Below are positions 7,568 through 15,885 of a DNA stretch of 39,394 bases, piece after piece. Every line of letters begins with the position of its first letter. Positions within the stretch are counted from its first letter, which is position 1. The notes beneath the pieces were generated by a model. The model ran no database searches, was not told the DNA's origin, and saw nothing but the letters and a program-made list of their open reading frames with translations. The translations under genes were made by a program, and so were the position numbers. Origin of the DNA: Massilia kyonggiensis (GTDB lineage: Bacteria; Pseudomonadota; Gammaproteobacteria; Burkholderiales; Burkholderiaceae_D); contig NZ_JANUGY010000021.1 of NCBI RefSeq assembly GCF_024756235.1, positions 1-39,394 on the forward strand. The letters are read 5' to 3'.

Positions 7568-8716
7568 ATGAAAAAGTTAATCGCGGCCCTCGCCGCCAGT
7601 GCCCTTTTGATGTCGGCCGCCCAAGCGCAGCAGGTGCCGGCCCCGCAAATCGCCGCCCGTTCGTGGCTGCTGCTGGACGCCACCAGCGGCCAGATCATCG
7701 CCTCGCAGGATCCGGACGCCCGCATCGAGCCGGCGTCGCTCACCAAGGTCATGACGGCCTACGTCGTGTTCGAAGCCCTGCGCGACAAGAAAATCACGCT
7801 GGACCAGATGGTCAACGTGTCGGTCCGCGCGTGGAAGGTCGACGGCAGCAGCTCGAAGATGTTCATCGACCCCGCCACCCCGGTCAAGATCAACGACCTG
7901 CTGTACGGCCTGATGGTCCAGTCGGGCAATGACGCGGCCGTGGCGCTGGCGGAAGCCGTCGCCGGCGACGAAGCGACGTTCGTCACCCTGATGAACCGCG
8001 ACGCCGAGCGCATGGGCATGAAGAACACCAAGTTCGCCAACCCGCACGGCCTGCCGTCGCCGGACAACTACTCGACCGCACGCGACCTGTCGATCCTGGC
8101 GGCGCACGTGATCCGCGACTTCCCCGAGTTCTACAAGATCGACTCGGTCAAGGAATTCACGTACAACCGCATCAAGCAGCAGAACCGCAACCGCCTGCTG
8201 TGGCTGGACCCGACCGTGGACGGCATGAAGACGGGCCACACGGAAGCGTCGGGCTTCTCGATGATCGCATCGGCCCACCGTCCGAACGGCCCGGCCGGCG
8301 AGCGCCGCCTGATCTCGGTGCTGTCGGGCGCCACGTCGGACGGCAACCGCACGGCGGAAAGCCAGAAGCTGCTGAACTGGGGCTTCCAGAACTTCGACAC
8401 CGTCAAGCTGTATGCGAAAGGCCAGGCCATCCTGACCCCGGAAATCTGGAAGGGCTCCAAGTCGAACGTCAAGATCGGCTTCCCGAACGACGTGTGGGTG
8501 ACCGTGCCGAAGGGCGTCGCCCAGAAGATGAAGCCGGTCCTGGAACGCAAGGACCCGCTGGTCGCGCCGCTGGCCCTGAACAGCCGCGTCGGCACGCTGA
8601 AGATGAACGTCGACGGCAAGCCGCTGTTGGCGCTGCCGGTCGTGGCGCTGGAAGAGGTGCAGGAAGCGTCGATCTTCGGGCGCGCCTGGGACTCGATGCG
8701 TTTGTGGATGAAGTAA
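7568..8716 (+). CDS. D-alanyl-D-alanine carboxypeptidase (PBP5/6 family)
   Basis: Periplasmic penicillin-binding protein that removes the terminal D-Ala of peptidoglycan pentapeptides, 382 residues. A Sec signal peptide (about residues 1-20, ending AQA) precedes the mature protein. The active-site motifs are complete: S57-L-T-K60, S119-G-N121 and K221-T-G223. After the catalytic domain comes a PBP5-type beta-rich domain, and the extreme C-terminus (FGRAWDSMRLWMK) is an amphipathic membrane anchor. The ATG at 7568 is chosen because it starts the signal peptide; upstream in-frame codons lie across the promoter. It is probably a DacA/DacC homologue, but I cannot tell which paralogue. Confidence 0.93.
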   Translation: MKKLIAALAASALLMSAAQAQQVPAPQIAARSWLLLDATSGQIIASQDPDARIEPASLTKVMTAYVVFEALRDKKITLDQMVNVSVRAWKVDGSSSKMFIDPATPVKINDLLYGLMVQSGNDAAVALAEAVAGDEATFVTLMNRDAERMGMKNTKFANPHGLPSPDNYSTARDLSILAAHVIRDFPEFYKIDSVKEFTYNRIKQQNRNRLLWLDPTVDGMKTGHTEASGFSMIASAHRPNGPAGERRLISVLSGATSDGNRTAESQKLLNWGFQNFDTVKLYAKGQAILTPEIWKGSKSNVKIGFPNDVWVTVPKGVAQKMKPVLERKDPLVAPLALNSRVGTLKMNVDGKPLLALPVVALEEVQEASIFGRAWDSMRLWMK

Positions 8717-8749
8717 CATTACCGCAATACGATCCATGAAAGAACAACG

Positions 8750-9679
8750 ATGACCCCAGCCCTCCCCCGCGACCTGTCCTGCCCGCGCATCGCCACCCGC
8801 AAGACCGGCGGCCTCGAACTGTCCCGCATCGTCGCCGGGATGTGGCGCATGGCCGACTGGGACATGACGGTGGAGCAGCGCATCGCCTTCATCGAGCAGT
8901 GCATCGCGCTGGGGGTCACGTCGTTCGACCATGCGGACATCTACGGCAACTACGGCGTCGAAGGCCTGTTCGGCGAAGCCCTGCGCGCTTCACCGTCGCT
9001 GCGCGACCGCATGCAGCTGATCAGCAAGTGCGGCATCAAGCTGCTGTCGAACAAGCGTCCGCAGCACACCATCCAGCACTACGACACGAGCGCCGCGCAC
9101 ATCATCGCGTCGACCGAGGAATCGCTGCGCCAGCTCCACACGGACCGCCTGGACCTGCTGCTGATCCACCGTCCCGACCCGCTGATGGACTTCGACGAGA
9201 TCACGGACGCATTCTCGCGCCTGAAGCAGGACGGCAAGGTGCTGCACTTCGGCGTCTCCAACTTCAGCCGTCACCAGTTCGAAGCGCTGAACCGCCGCAT
9301 CGAACTGTCGACGAACCAGGTGGAATTCTCGCCGCTGCATGTGGCGCCGATGTTCGACGAGACCTTCGACGGCCTGCAGGATAAAGGCGTGGCACCGATG
9401 ATCTGGTCGCCGCTGGCCGGCGGCCGCCTGTTCACGTCGAACGACGCGAACGCGGAAAACCTGCGCCTCGTGATCAAGGACATCGCCGACCGCCTGCACC
9501 AGCCGTTCGCCAGCGTGGTATTCGCGTGGATCATGCAGCTGCCGTCGCGTCCCATCCCGCTGACCGGCAGCGGCCGCATCGAGGCGATTTCCGTCGCCGT
9601 CGCCGGCACCACGTTCCAGCTGTCGCGCGCCGACTGGTTCACGATCCTGCGCGCCGCGCGCGGCCACGAGGTCGCATAA
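8750..9679 (+). CDS. Aldo/keto reductase
   Basis: NAD(P)H-dependent oxidoreductase of the aldo/keto reductase superfamily, 309 residues, resembling E. coli YdhF. The catalytic tetrad is visible as Asp60 and Tyr65 (FDHADIYG), Lys93 (LISKCGIK) and His140 (LLLIHRPDPLMD). The coenzyme-binding C-terminal part includes WSPLAGGRLF and PIPLTGSGRIEAI. The physiological substrate is not known. It begins 33 bases after the carboxypeptidase gene, and nine bases separate its stop from the start of the CsoR-like repressor gene, so these two probably form a unit. The repressor might control this gene, but no operator was recognised. Confidence 0.9.
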   Translation: MTPALPRDLSCPRIATRKTGGLELSRIVAGMWRMADWDMTVEQRIAFIEQCIALGVTSFDHADIYGNYGVEGLFGEALRASPSLRDRMQLISKCGIKLLSNKRPQHTIQHYDTSAAHIIASTEESLRQLHTDRLDLLLIHRPDPLMDFDEITDAFSRLKQDGKVLHFGVSNFSRHQFEALNRRIELSTNQVEFSPLHVAPMFDETFDGLQDKGVAPMIWSPLAGGRLFTSNDANAENLRLVIKDIADRLHQPFASVVFAWIMQLPSRPIPLTGSGRIEAISVAVAGTTFQLSRADWFTILRAARGHEVA

Positions 9680-9688
9680 GCCGCCGCC

Positions 9689-9997
9689 ATGGGCGAACCC
9701 CTCAAGATCGTCGAAGGCCGCGCGCTGACGGCGCAGCAGAAGAAGGACCTGCTGAACCGTCTCGCGCGCGTGGAAGGCCAGCTGCGCGGCGTGCAGAAGC
9801 TGATCGCGCTGGCCGACGCGCCATCCGACTGCGACGCCGTGGCCCAGCAGATGGCCGCCGCGCGCAAGGCGCTGGACCGGTCGTTCGTGCAGCTCCTCAC
9901 CGCCAGCATCGTCACCCATACGGGCAATGCGGGCGACGTCGAGGAAGCGAAAGCGGCGGCCGCACACCTGGCCGCCCTGCTCGACAAATTCGCGTAA
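9689..9997 (+). CDS. CsoR/RcnR/FrmR-family repressor with an atypical sensor site
   Basis: Small all-helical DNA-binding protein of 102 residues. The helix with LLNRLARVEGQLRGVQKLI is the hallmark of this family of metal or formaldehyde sensors. By position relative to the conserved cysteine (Cys48), the usual His at +25 is Ser73, while the +29 position is His77. The canonical Cys-His pair is therefore incomplete, and the inducer may differ from copper, nickel/cobalt or formaldehyde. The N-terminus is about 13 residues longer than in FrmR. It overlaps nothing and ends three bases from the convergent pssA gene. Family assignment is strong; the ligand is unknown. Confidence 0.85.
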   Translation: MGEPLKIVEGRALTAQQKKDLLNRLARVEGQLRGVQKLIALADAPSDCDAVAQQMAAARKALDRSFVQLLTASIVTHTGNAGDVEEAKAAAAHLAALLDKFA

Positions 9998-10000
9998 AAA

Positions 10001-10792
10001 TCAGTCCGCCGCCTCGTCCTCGTACACCTTCGGCGGTGCGATCTTCGTCCACCCGCCCATCCACGCGATGTTCAGCAGCAGCGTCGCGCTGATATAAAAC
10101 ACGAAGAACAGTGCGAAGAAGCGCGAACGCAGGAGCGCCAGCAGCACGATGCAGACGATGAGCGCGACGAGGGCCGCCTTCGATTTCGGCTGCTTGGAGC
10201 TGGGGAACCGGATCGTCGACACCATCAGCGTGCCCACCGCGACCATCAGCAGCATGACGAGGAAGGCGCCGGCCATGTCGGCCACCGGGTCCGGCCACGC
10301 GACCACCACCGAGGCCACGCAGGCCGCGCCCGCGGTGATCGGCATGCCGACGAAGTAGCGCGGGTCCGTCTTCCCGACCATCACGTTGAAGCGCGCCAGC
10401 CGCAGCGCGCCGCAGGCCACGAACACGAAGCACGCCAGGCCGCCCATGCGCACGAGGGTCGGGTGCGCGGCGCCCATCTGCGCGAAGCCATAGCAGTACA
10501 GCAGCAGGCCGGGGGCGCAGCCGAAATTCATCACGTCGGCGATGGAGTCGAGCTGCACGCCGAACGCGGACTGGGTATTGGTGGCGCGGGCGACGAAGCC
10601 GTCGAGGGCATCGAACACGCCGGCCAGCACCAGCAGGATCGCGGCCAGGCGATAGTCGGACGGATCGCCCACCGGCGCGTTGTCGACCGAGATCACGATG
10701 CTGCCGAAACCGCAGGCGATCGACAGCAGGGTCACGAAACTGGGCAGGGCAAACTTGGCGCGCGCGAGGCGCTGCTGGCGAGTCGGATTCAC
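10001..10792 (-). CDS. pssA: CDP-diacylglycerol--serine O-phosphatidyltransferase
   Basis: Inner-membrane enzyme that makes phosphatidylserine from CDP-diacylglycerol and serine, the first step to phosphatidylethanolamine. It has 263 residues with several transmembrane helices. The CDP-alcohol phosphotransferase motif is complete: Asp64-Gly65, Ala68-Arg69, Gly78, Asp82 and Asp86. It stands alone here; no psd gene is adjacent. It converges on the CsoR-like gene with a gap of only three bases and is divergent from the CAP lipoprotein gene. A -10-like TAAAAT (minus strand, 10823-10828) lies upstream. Confidence 0.92.
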   Translation of the reverse strand: MNPTRQQRLARAKFALPSFVTLLSIACGFGSIVISVDNAPVGDPSDYRLAAILLVLAGVFDALDGFVARATNTQSAFGVQLDSIADVMNFGCAPGLLLYCYGFAQMGAAHPTLVRMGGLACFVFVACGALRLARFNVMVGKTDPRYFVGMPITAGAACVASVVVAWPDPVADMAGAFLVMLLMVAVGTLMVSTIRFPSSKQPKSKAALVALIVCIVLLALLRSRFFALFFVFYISATLLLNIAWMGGWTKIAPPKVYEDEAAD

Positions 10793-10938
10793 TGGAATTC
10801 GTTAAAAGCGGAAGAATGGCTTATTTTACATGGGCTTACGCTGGGGCCGCGATTGTCCGTACGATCGTCACCGGCCTCCCGATTTCGCCTAGAATGGAGG
10901 CTCTTTGACCCCATCAGGACGGACGCCGGGAGTTTTAT
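10793..10938. promoter_or_regulatory. Divergent promoter region between pssA and the CAP lipoprotein gene
   Basis: Rightwards, TAGAAT (10890-10895) is a good -10 for the lipoprotein gene, and a ribosome-binding site GGGAG (10929-10933) lies six bases before its ATG. Leftwards, TAAAAT (10823-10828 on the minus strand) is a -10 candidate for pssA. Neither has a convincing -35, so both are tentative. Confidence 0.4.
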
Positions 10939-11901
10939 ATGATGAACTGTATGCTTCGCACGCGGCAGATCGCCCTCGCCTGCACCACGGCGTGGGCGCT
11001 GGTCGCCTGTGGCGGCGGCGGCGGCGGGAACAATGCCGGCGCTCCGAATGTGACGCCCTCGACCGGATTCTCGGGACAGGACGCCTCGGCGCCCACGGCG
11101 ACGAACAACATCGCCACGGACGGCCTGAACTGGATCAACTACCGACGCAGCCAGATCGGCATGCCGGCGCTCGCACGCAACGGCGTCATCGACACCGCGG
11201 CCCAGGGCCATTCCGATTACCAGCGCGTCAACAACGTCGTGTCCCACGACCAGACGACCGGCAAGACCGGCTACACGGGCGCGCGCCTGCAGGACCGCCT
11301 GACGAATGCCGGCTACGTGTTCGGGTCCCCGAATGCGATCGGCGAAGTCATTTCGGCAACCTCGAACGGTTCCGGTTTCTACATGGCCGAGGAACTGATC
11401 ACGGCGATCTACCACCGCTTCGTGATCTTCGAGCCCGTGTTCAAGGAAATCGGCGCGGGCGCGGCGACGACGTCCGCCAATTACAGTTACTTCACCGCCG
11501 ATTTCGTCGCCAACAACGGCTACGGCACGGGCATCGCCGCGGGCACGATCGTGACGTGGCCGTTCAACGGCCAGACCCAGGTGGCGCCCAATTTCAACAG
11601 CGACTACGAGGAACCGGACCCGGTACCCGACCGCAATGAAGTGGGCTACCCCGTCAGCGTGCACACGAACCTCACGCGCAAGCTGACGGTGCAGAGCTTC
11701 ACGATCCGCGCGCACGGGGCGAATACCGACCTGGCGACGCGCCTGCTGGCCCAGGGCCAGGACGCGAACACGACCACGCAGTCGGCGGCGGCCATCGTGC
11801 CGCTGGCCAGGCTGGCGTCCGGCACCACCTATGACGTGACCTTCACGGGTGCCGTCGACGGTGTCCCGGTCACGCGCAGCTGGTCATTCACGACGAAATA
11901 A
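10939..11901 (+). CDS. CAP (SCP/PR1)-domain lipoprotein
   Basis: Predicted exported lipoprotein of 320 residues. The signal peptide ends in the lipobox LVAC (Cys24), followed by a Gly/Asn-rich linker. The CAP-like domain spans about residues 58-195: WINYRRSQIGMPAL at its start, then GHSDYQRVNNVVSHDQ, and EELITAIYHRFVIFEP. CAP domains are found in secreted proteins of diverse or unknown function; no enzymatic claim is made. The C-terminal ~100 residues include a strand-rich segment (GTTYDVTFTGAVDGVP) resembling Ig-like domains. The ATG at 10939 has a good ribosome-binding site; 10942 is an equally possible start. The HPt gene follows after seven bases. Confidence 0.82.
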   Translation: MMNCMLRTRQIALACTTAWALVACGGGGGGNNAGAPNVTPSTGFSGQDASAPTATNNIATDGLNWINYRRSQIGMPALARNGVIDTAAQGHSDYQRVNNVVSHDQTTGKTGYTGARLQDRLTNAGYVFGSPNAIGEVISATSNGSGFYMAEELITAIYHRFVIFEPVFKEIGAGAATTSANYSYFTADFVANNGYGTGIAAGTIVTWPFNGQTQVAPNFNSDYEEPDPVPDRNEVGYPVSVHTNLTRKLTVQSFTIRAHGANTDLATRLLAQGQDANTTTQSAAAIVPLARLASGTTYDVTFTGAVDGVPVTRSWSFTTK

Positions 11902-11908
11902 GGTTCGC

Positions 11909-12526
11909 ATGGACAGTCCCGACCACCATTTCCCGCCAGACGCGAACGACGCCCCCGCCGTGAATCACGCGGGCGGCGTGGCGCGCCTGATGGGCGACGG
12001 GGCCTTGTTCGGACGCGTCCTCGCGCGCTTCCGCAACGAATACCGCCAGGCCGCGGCCGGCATCCGCACCGCGCACGACCAGGGCGACACCGCGCTGGCG
12101 CTGCGCCTCGTCCACACGCTGAAAGGGGCCGCCGGCATGATCGAAGCGGTGCCGCTGCGGCGCCAGGCGGACATCGTGGAGCGGCTGCTGCGCACGGGCG
12201 CAGGCGACGTCCACGGCAGCCTCGCGCACCTGCAGGATGAGCTGGAACGGGTGCTGCGCGAACTGGACGCGCTGGCAAGCACGCTGCCGGAGCGCCCTGC
12301 GGTGGCGCCGGCGCAGCGGCCGGCGGAGATGGATCACGATATCGTTGACCGCCTGATGGCGCTGCTCGACGAAGGGAATGGCGATGCGGTCGACCTCGTG
12401 CGCGAAGGCGCCGGCGCGCTGGCCGCGCAACTCGGGGAAGAGGATTACCGCCAGGTGACGGACCTGGTCGAAGGGTTCGACTTCGACGGCGCCCTGGCGC
12501 TGCTGCGCGAACGGACCGGCTGCTGA
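11909..12526 (+). CDS. Orphan HPt (histidine phosphotransfer) domain protein
   Basis: Protein of 205 residues with an HPt domain: LVHTLKGAAGMIEA holds the phospho-accepting His69. HPt proteins relay phosphate between hybrid kinases and response regulators. The C-terminal part (about 145-205), with LEGFD-like VEGFDFDGALALLRE, resembles the tail seen after HPt or receiver domains in large hybrid kinases. The gene thus looks like the end of a hybrid kinase without the kinase. It starts seven bases after the CAP lipoprotein gene and is probably co-transcribed with it. The partner kinase is unknown; candidates in the window are the kinases at 17558 and 22728. An upstream in-frame ATG at 11849 overlaps the previous gene and is not favoured. 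Confidence 0.82.
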   Translation: MDSPDHHFPPDANDAPAVNHAGGVARLMGDGALFGRVLARFRNEYRQAAAGIRTAHDQGDTALALRLVHTLKGAAGMIEAVPLRRQADIVERLLRTGAGDVHGSLAHLQDELERVLRELDALASTLPERPAVAPAQRPAEMDHDIVDRLMALLDEGNGDAVDLVREGAGALAAQLGEEDYRQVTDLVEGFDFDGALALLRERTGC

Positions 12527-12541
12527 CGTCCGGCCCGCGAA

Positions 12542-12763
12542 TCAGCGGTTGTATTCCGCTTCTTCGTCGAACGAGTCGGCGCAGGATTTACCGCAGAAAC
12601 GGCGCACACTGTCGAGTGGCTTGTCGCAATACCAGCATGCGCCCTTGGGCGGCAGGCTCAGGCGAGCGGGCACCGGCGTCGCACTCATTGGCGTACTCAT
12701 TGGCGTAACTACCGGCTCGACAGGCACGCTCTTGTCGTGAACACTTTCCTGTATCGTTTCCAA
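12542..12763 (-). CDS. Small zinc-binding protein of unknown function
   Basis: Short protein of about 73 residues ending in a compact four-cysteine motif: CWYCDKPLDSVRRFCGKSC, i.e. CxxC-x10-CxxxC, then an acidic tail. This is a likely treble-clef or zinc-ribbon site. The N-terminal half is low-complexity (Pro, Thr, Ser, Val). The start is uncertain: TTG 12763 has the best ribosome-binding site (a run of G at 12769-12774), GTG 12787 would add eight residues, and an ATG lies further in. It converges with the HPt gene (15-base gap). I do not recognise a characterised family. Confidence 0.6.
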   Translation of the reverse strand: METIQESVHDKSVPVEPVVTPMSTPMSATPVPARLSLPPKGACWYCDKPLDSVRRFCGKSCADSFDEEAEYNR

Positions 12764-13086
12764 GGTTACCCCCCTTACCGGCAGCACGTCAGTAACGCTG
12801 AGATTACTTTAGTGGAACACCGTGTGCATGAGAAAGCGCAAGCGCGCTTGTGCCCGCTTCTGCGGTACGTGGTATTTCAAACCAGTGTGCGCCGATTGCG
12901 TTACCTCTGCAACGCTTGTTGCCCACGAGTTTTAAAGAAACAACAGTCACGGTGCCCCGACGCCATCGTCACCGATGCCGGACCATCCAACTGCCCGAAA
13001 TAATAGCAGTATTGGCAAGGCGTGCGCCGGGCCGTTCAATCGTGCGAGCGCTCCTGTCAGATTTGCGACGAGCGCCCGGGATGCCG
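12764..13086 (-). promoter_or_regulatory. Upstream region of the small zinc-protein gene; palindrome and weak promoter
   Basis: This stretch has no convincing gene. On the minus strand a weak promoter is possible: TTCTCA (12829-12834), a 17-base spacer, and TAAAGT (12806-12811). Just upstream of it is a perfect 12-base palindrome CAAGCGCGCTTG (12839-12850), a candidate operator. From 12851 to 13086, up to the end of the DUF1439 gene, I see nothing that I can name and no terminator. Confidence 0.35.
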
Positions 13087-13656
13087 TCAGCGCGCCGGTT
13101 CCAGCGTGACGAACAGGGCGCCGGGCGCCGTCTCGAGGCGGGTAGGAATGAATTGGACGCCGGCGTAGCGCAGGTCTTCGGGGCGGAAGCTGTAGACCGG
13201 CATGTCGCGCATCAGCTGGTTCACGAGCAGGTCGGCGGCGCGGCCCAGGTCGCGCGCGCGGTCGCCGTCCATGCCGTCGACATCGACGCTGTCGACGTGC
13301 GTCGCGGACAGGACGACGGCATTGCGCACATTGTCCAGCACCAGGTGGCCGGACATGGCCAGCGTGCCGTTCCACGACTGGCGCAGGAACGGCGGCGACA
13401 CGGACACGTCGAGGGAAAGACCCACGCGGTCCGTCTCCGGCATGATCGCGAGGCGTGGCCGGGTCAATTGCACGTCGAACAGCTCGAGCATGCGGTTGCG
13501 CAGCGGGAAGCGGCGTTCCAGCCCGGCCTGCAAACGGGATTGCGACAGTTCGACGCGACGCGGTCCGATCACCGTTGCGCAGGATGCCAGCAGGCCACCG
13601 CCCGCCAGCGTCAGCGCTGCCTTGCCGAACCGCCGTCTCGTCATCGCCGTCATCAT
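13087..13656 (-). CDS. DUF1439 lipoprotein (YceB-like)
   Basis: Predicted lipoprotein of about 189 residues. The N-terminus has an RR motif (TRRRFGKAALTLAGG) followed by the lipobox LLASC (Cys26), so export could be by Tat or Sec. The mature part matches the pattern of DUF1439/YceB proteins, with SQSRLQAGLERRFPL at the start, a central LSLDVSV strand and VYSFRPEDLRYAG near the end. Such proteins are thought to be envelope lipid-binding (BON/START-like) proteins, but the function is not proven. The ATG pair at 13653-13656 follows GTGAGG; a GTG at 13665 would add three residues. The gene lies 39 bases after the large exported protein on the same strand. Confidence 0.78.
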   Translation of the reverse strand: MMTAMTRRRFGKAALTLAGGGLLASCATVIGPRRVELSQSRLQAGLERRFPLRNRMLELFDVQLTRPRLAIMPETDRVGLSLDVSVSPPFLRQSWNGTLAMSGHLVLDNVRNAVVLSATHVDSVDVDGMDGDRARDLGRAADLLVNQLMRDMPVYSFRPEDLRYAGVQFIPTRLETAPGALFVTLEPAR

Positions 13657-13695
13657 CTGCCTCACTCGTTCATGGATGGGGCGAAGCCTAGCACA

Positions 13696-15885
13696 TCAAT
13701 AAAAATACGGCGTTGCGCGCGCCCATTCGCTCTTCGGCCAGCGCTTGTGCAGCAGTGCGTGCGCCTTGCGCGACAGGGCCGACGCATCCTTGTCGAGGCA
13801 GCCGCCGCGCGTCGACATCACCACCACGTGCAGCAGCCAAGGCAGCTCCGGATCGGCCGGATGCGTCCCGGCCCATTCCAGCACGTCGTCGCCGAACGTG
13901 CCGGTGGCCGTCTTCAACGGTTCCAGGCGACCGAGTTCCGTGCGGCGTGCCACCGTGTCGCCCAGTTCCGGCGGCGCGGGCAGGCGCCACACGTAGCTGG
14001 TCGGCGTCTCGACGCCGCTCGACTTGAAGCTGCACCAGACGGACGCCGTCGCATCGCCGGCTTCAGTGCGGGCGACGGGCTGCGCCTGCATGTCGAGGTC
14101 CGCCGACAGGCCGAACGCGACCGACGCGACCAGCGCCACGTGGCGGCGCTCGGCGGGCGTGGCGGCGCGCGCGTAGTGGGTTGCCATCTCGCCCACGGCC
14201 GGCACCAGCCTGGCCAGCAGGTCCGCGGCGGCGCGGCCAGTCTCCGGCTGGTCGAGCAGCGCGGCGCGGATCCAGGCGGCGCCCGCGATGCGCGCACGCA
14301 GCGGCTGCGGCAGGGTCTCCACGCGCGCCAGCTCGAGCATGTCGGCGGTGGCGAGACCACGCTTGAACCATGCGATCGCATCGTCGTTGAGCATGTCCTC
14401 GGCCGGTGCGGCGTCCGGACTCGCCATGTCGACGTTCGCACGCAGCAGGTACGCGCCCGCATCCCGCACCGACGTCGCGACGGCGAAGCGCTCTTCGCGG
14501 AACAGGTTGCGCGTGGCCGGAGACAGCTTGCCCTTCAACGCGGCGTCCGCGACTGCCCGCGCGGCATCGCGCTTGCCCGCCAGGCGATACAGCCGGGCGA
14601 GGTGATAGCGCACGGTGAGATACGCCGGATCGGACGCATCGACGGCCAGCGCCGCCTGTTCCAGCGCGGGCGTCAGCGTTTCGGACAGCATCAGCGCGGC
14701 GACCAGCCATGGGTCGGTATGCCCGCGCGGTTTCGTCCCCTGCTGCCAGCGCTCCAGCGCATGGCGGGCCGGGACGGTGCAGGAACCGTCGCGGCTGCCG
14801 GCGCAGTCCTGCAGCGTGGCGATCCAGTCGATGAAGGCGTGCTGGCCGCGCAGCGGTTCCGGCTTGGCCTCATCCATCAGGACGGACCAGTCGCCCAGGC
14901 GGTCGAGCGCGTACGCGTCGTGCGCCGGATCGGCCAGGTAGCGGTTCAATTCATCGAGCCGGCTTTCCGGCGTCAGCCGCACGCGCATGGCACGCAGCAG
15001 CGCGCGGGTGGGTTCGTGCATGGCTTGCAGCGACGCGTCGGCCACGATGGCGGCGCCTCGCTTGTCGAGGACCTGCGCCTGGCGCTCGCGCGCGTCGCGC
15101 GGCGTCTGCGGGACGGCGGCCACCGTGCGCCGGACTTCCGAACGCAATGCGAGATACGCGCCGAGACCCCGCATCGGATGGCCGGCCGTGGCGCCGATCT
15201 GGTCGAACAGCGCGGTGCTCTCGGCATAGTGGCCGCCGTGGAACTGCCACGCGGCGCGCTGGTAGTCGCGCAACTGGCGCCAGTACGCCGGCTCCGTGGC
15301 GGGCAGCGGCTGCGGCGCGACGATCTCGGGCAGCTTCTCGGCGCGGTAAGAATAACGCGCATCCTCCGCGCGCTGGCAGGATTCGCCCACCTGGTACTGC
15401 GCACGCAGCCACGCGTCGACCCGCGCGCGGTTCGCGTCCGGACGCGCCTCCAGCTGGCGCAGCGTCGCGGCCGCGTGCGCGTTGGCGGCCGCCGGACAGG
15501 CCACGATCATGCGTGCCGCCGGGTCGTCGGCCTTGATGTTCAACACCCTGGCGGCGCGCCCGACCAGGTCTGCGGACGTGTCCTCGCCGTCGACGTGGTC
15601 CCACCCGTAGCCGAACGCGCTGCCGTCGGCGCGATCGAGGCCACCCTCGGTGCCGGGCTTCTTCGCGACCGGCGCGCCGAGCATGATCGCGCGCCACGCC
15701 GTGTACAGGTAGACGCGGCGCATGCCCGGCTGCAGCACGCCCAGGTCGCCCGCCTGGAAGCGCGCGTTGGGAATGTCCGGCTTCGTGTACGCCTTGAACA
15801 TCGTGTAGCTGGGACCATAGTCGCCGCTGGCGAACGCATTCGCCGCGACGGCGGCGATGGCGGCACAGGCAAGCAGGTATTTCAT
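13696..15885 (-). CDS. Large exported protein of unknown function
   Basis: Protein of 729 residues that I cannot place in a characterised family. A Sec signal peptide (about residues 1-19, ending AFA) implies a periplasmic location. The mature part is rich in Ala, Arg and helix-forming residues. Segments such as DYQRAAWQFHGGHYAESTALFDQIGA and YLTVRYHLARLYRLAGKRDAARAVADAAL (quoted only as landmarks near residues 228 and 450) look like TPR-type helical repeats. A few cysteines are scattered, which could form disulfides. The ATG at 15885 is chosen over 15900 because a GGAGAG lies just upstream and the codon overlaps the DUF3142 stop by four bases. That coupling suggests the two proteins act together. 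Confidence 0.8.
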   Translation of the reverse strand: MKYLLACAAIAAVAANAFASGDYGPSYTMFKAYTKPDIPNARFQAGDLGVLQPGMRRVYLYTAWRAIMLGAPVAKKPGTEGGLDRADGSAFGYGWDHVDGEDTSADLVGRAARVLNIKADDPAARMIVACPAAANAHAAATLRQLEARPDANRARVDAWLRAQYQVGESCQRAEDARYSYRAEKLPEIVAPQPLPATEPAYWRQLRDYQRAAWQFHGGHYAESTALFDQIGATAGHPMRGLGAYLALRSEVRRTVAAVPQTPRDARERQAQVLDKRGAAIVADASLQAMHEPTRALLRAMRVRLTPESRLDELNRYLADPAHDAYALDRLGDWSVLMDEAKPEPLRGQHAFIDWIATLQDCAGSRDGSCTVPARHALERWQQGTKPRGHTDPWLVAALMLSETLTPALEQAALAVDASDPAYLTVRYHLARLYRLAGKRDAARAVADAALKGKLSPATRNLFREERFAVATSVRDAGAYLLRANVDMASPDAAPAEDMLNDDAIAWFKRGLATADMLELARVETLPQPLRARIAGAAWIRAALLDQPETGRAAADLLARLVPAVGEMATHYARAATPAERRHVALVASVAFGLSADLDMQAQPVARTEAGDATASVWCSFKSSGVETPTSYVWRLPAPPELGDTVARRTELGRLEPLKTATGTFGDDVLEWAGTHPADPELPWLLHVVVMSTRGGCLDKDASALSRKAHALLHKRWPKSEWARATPYFY

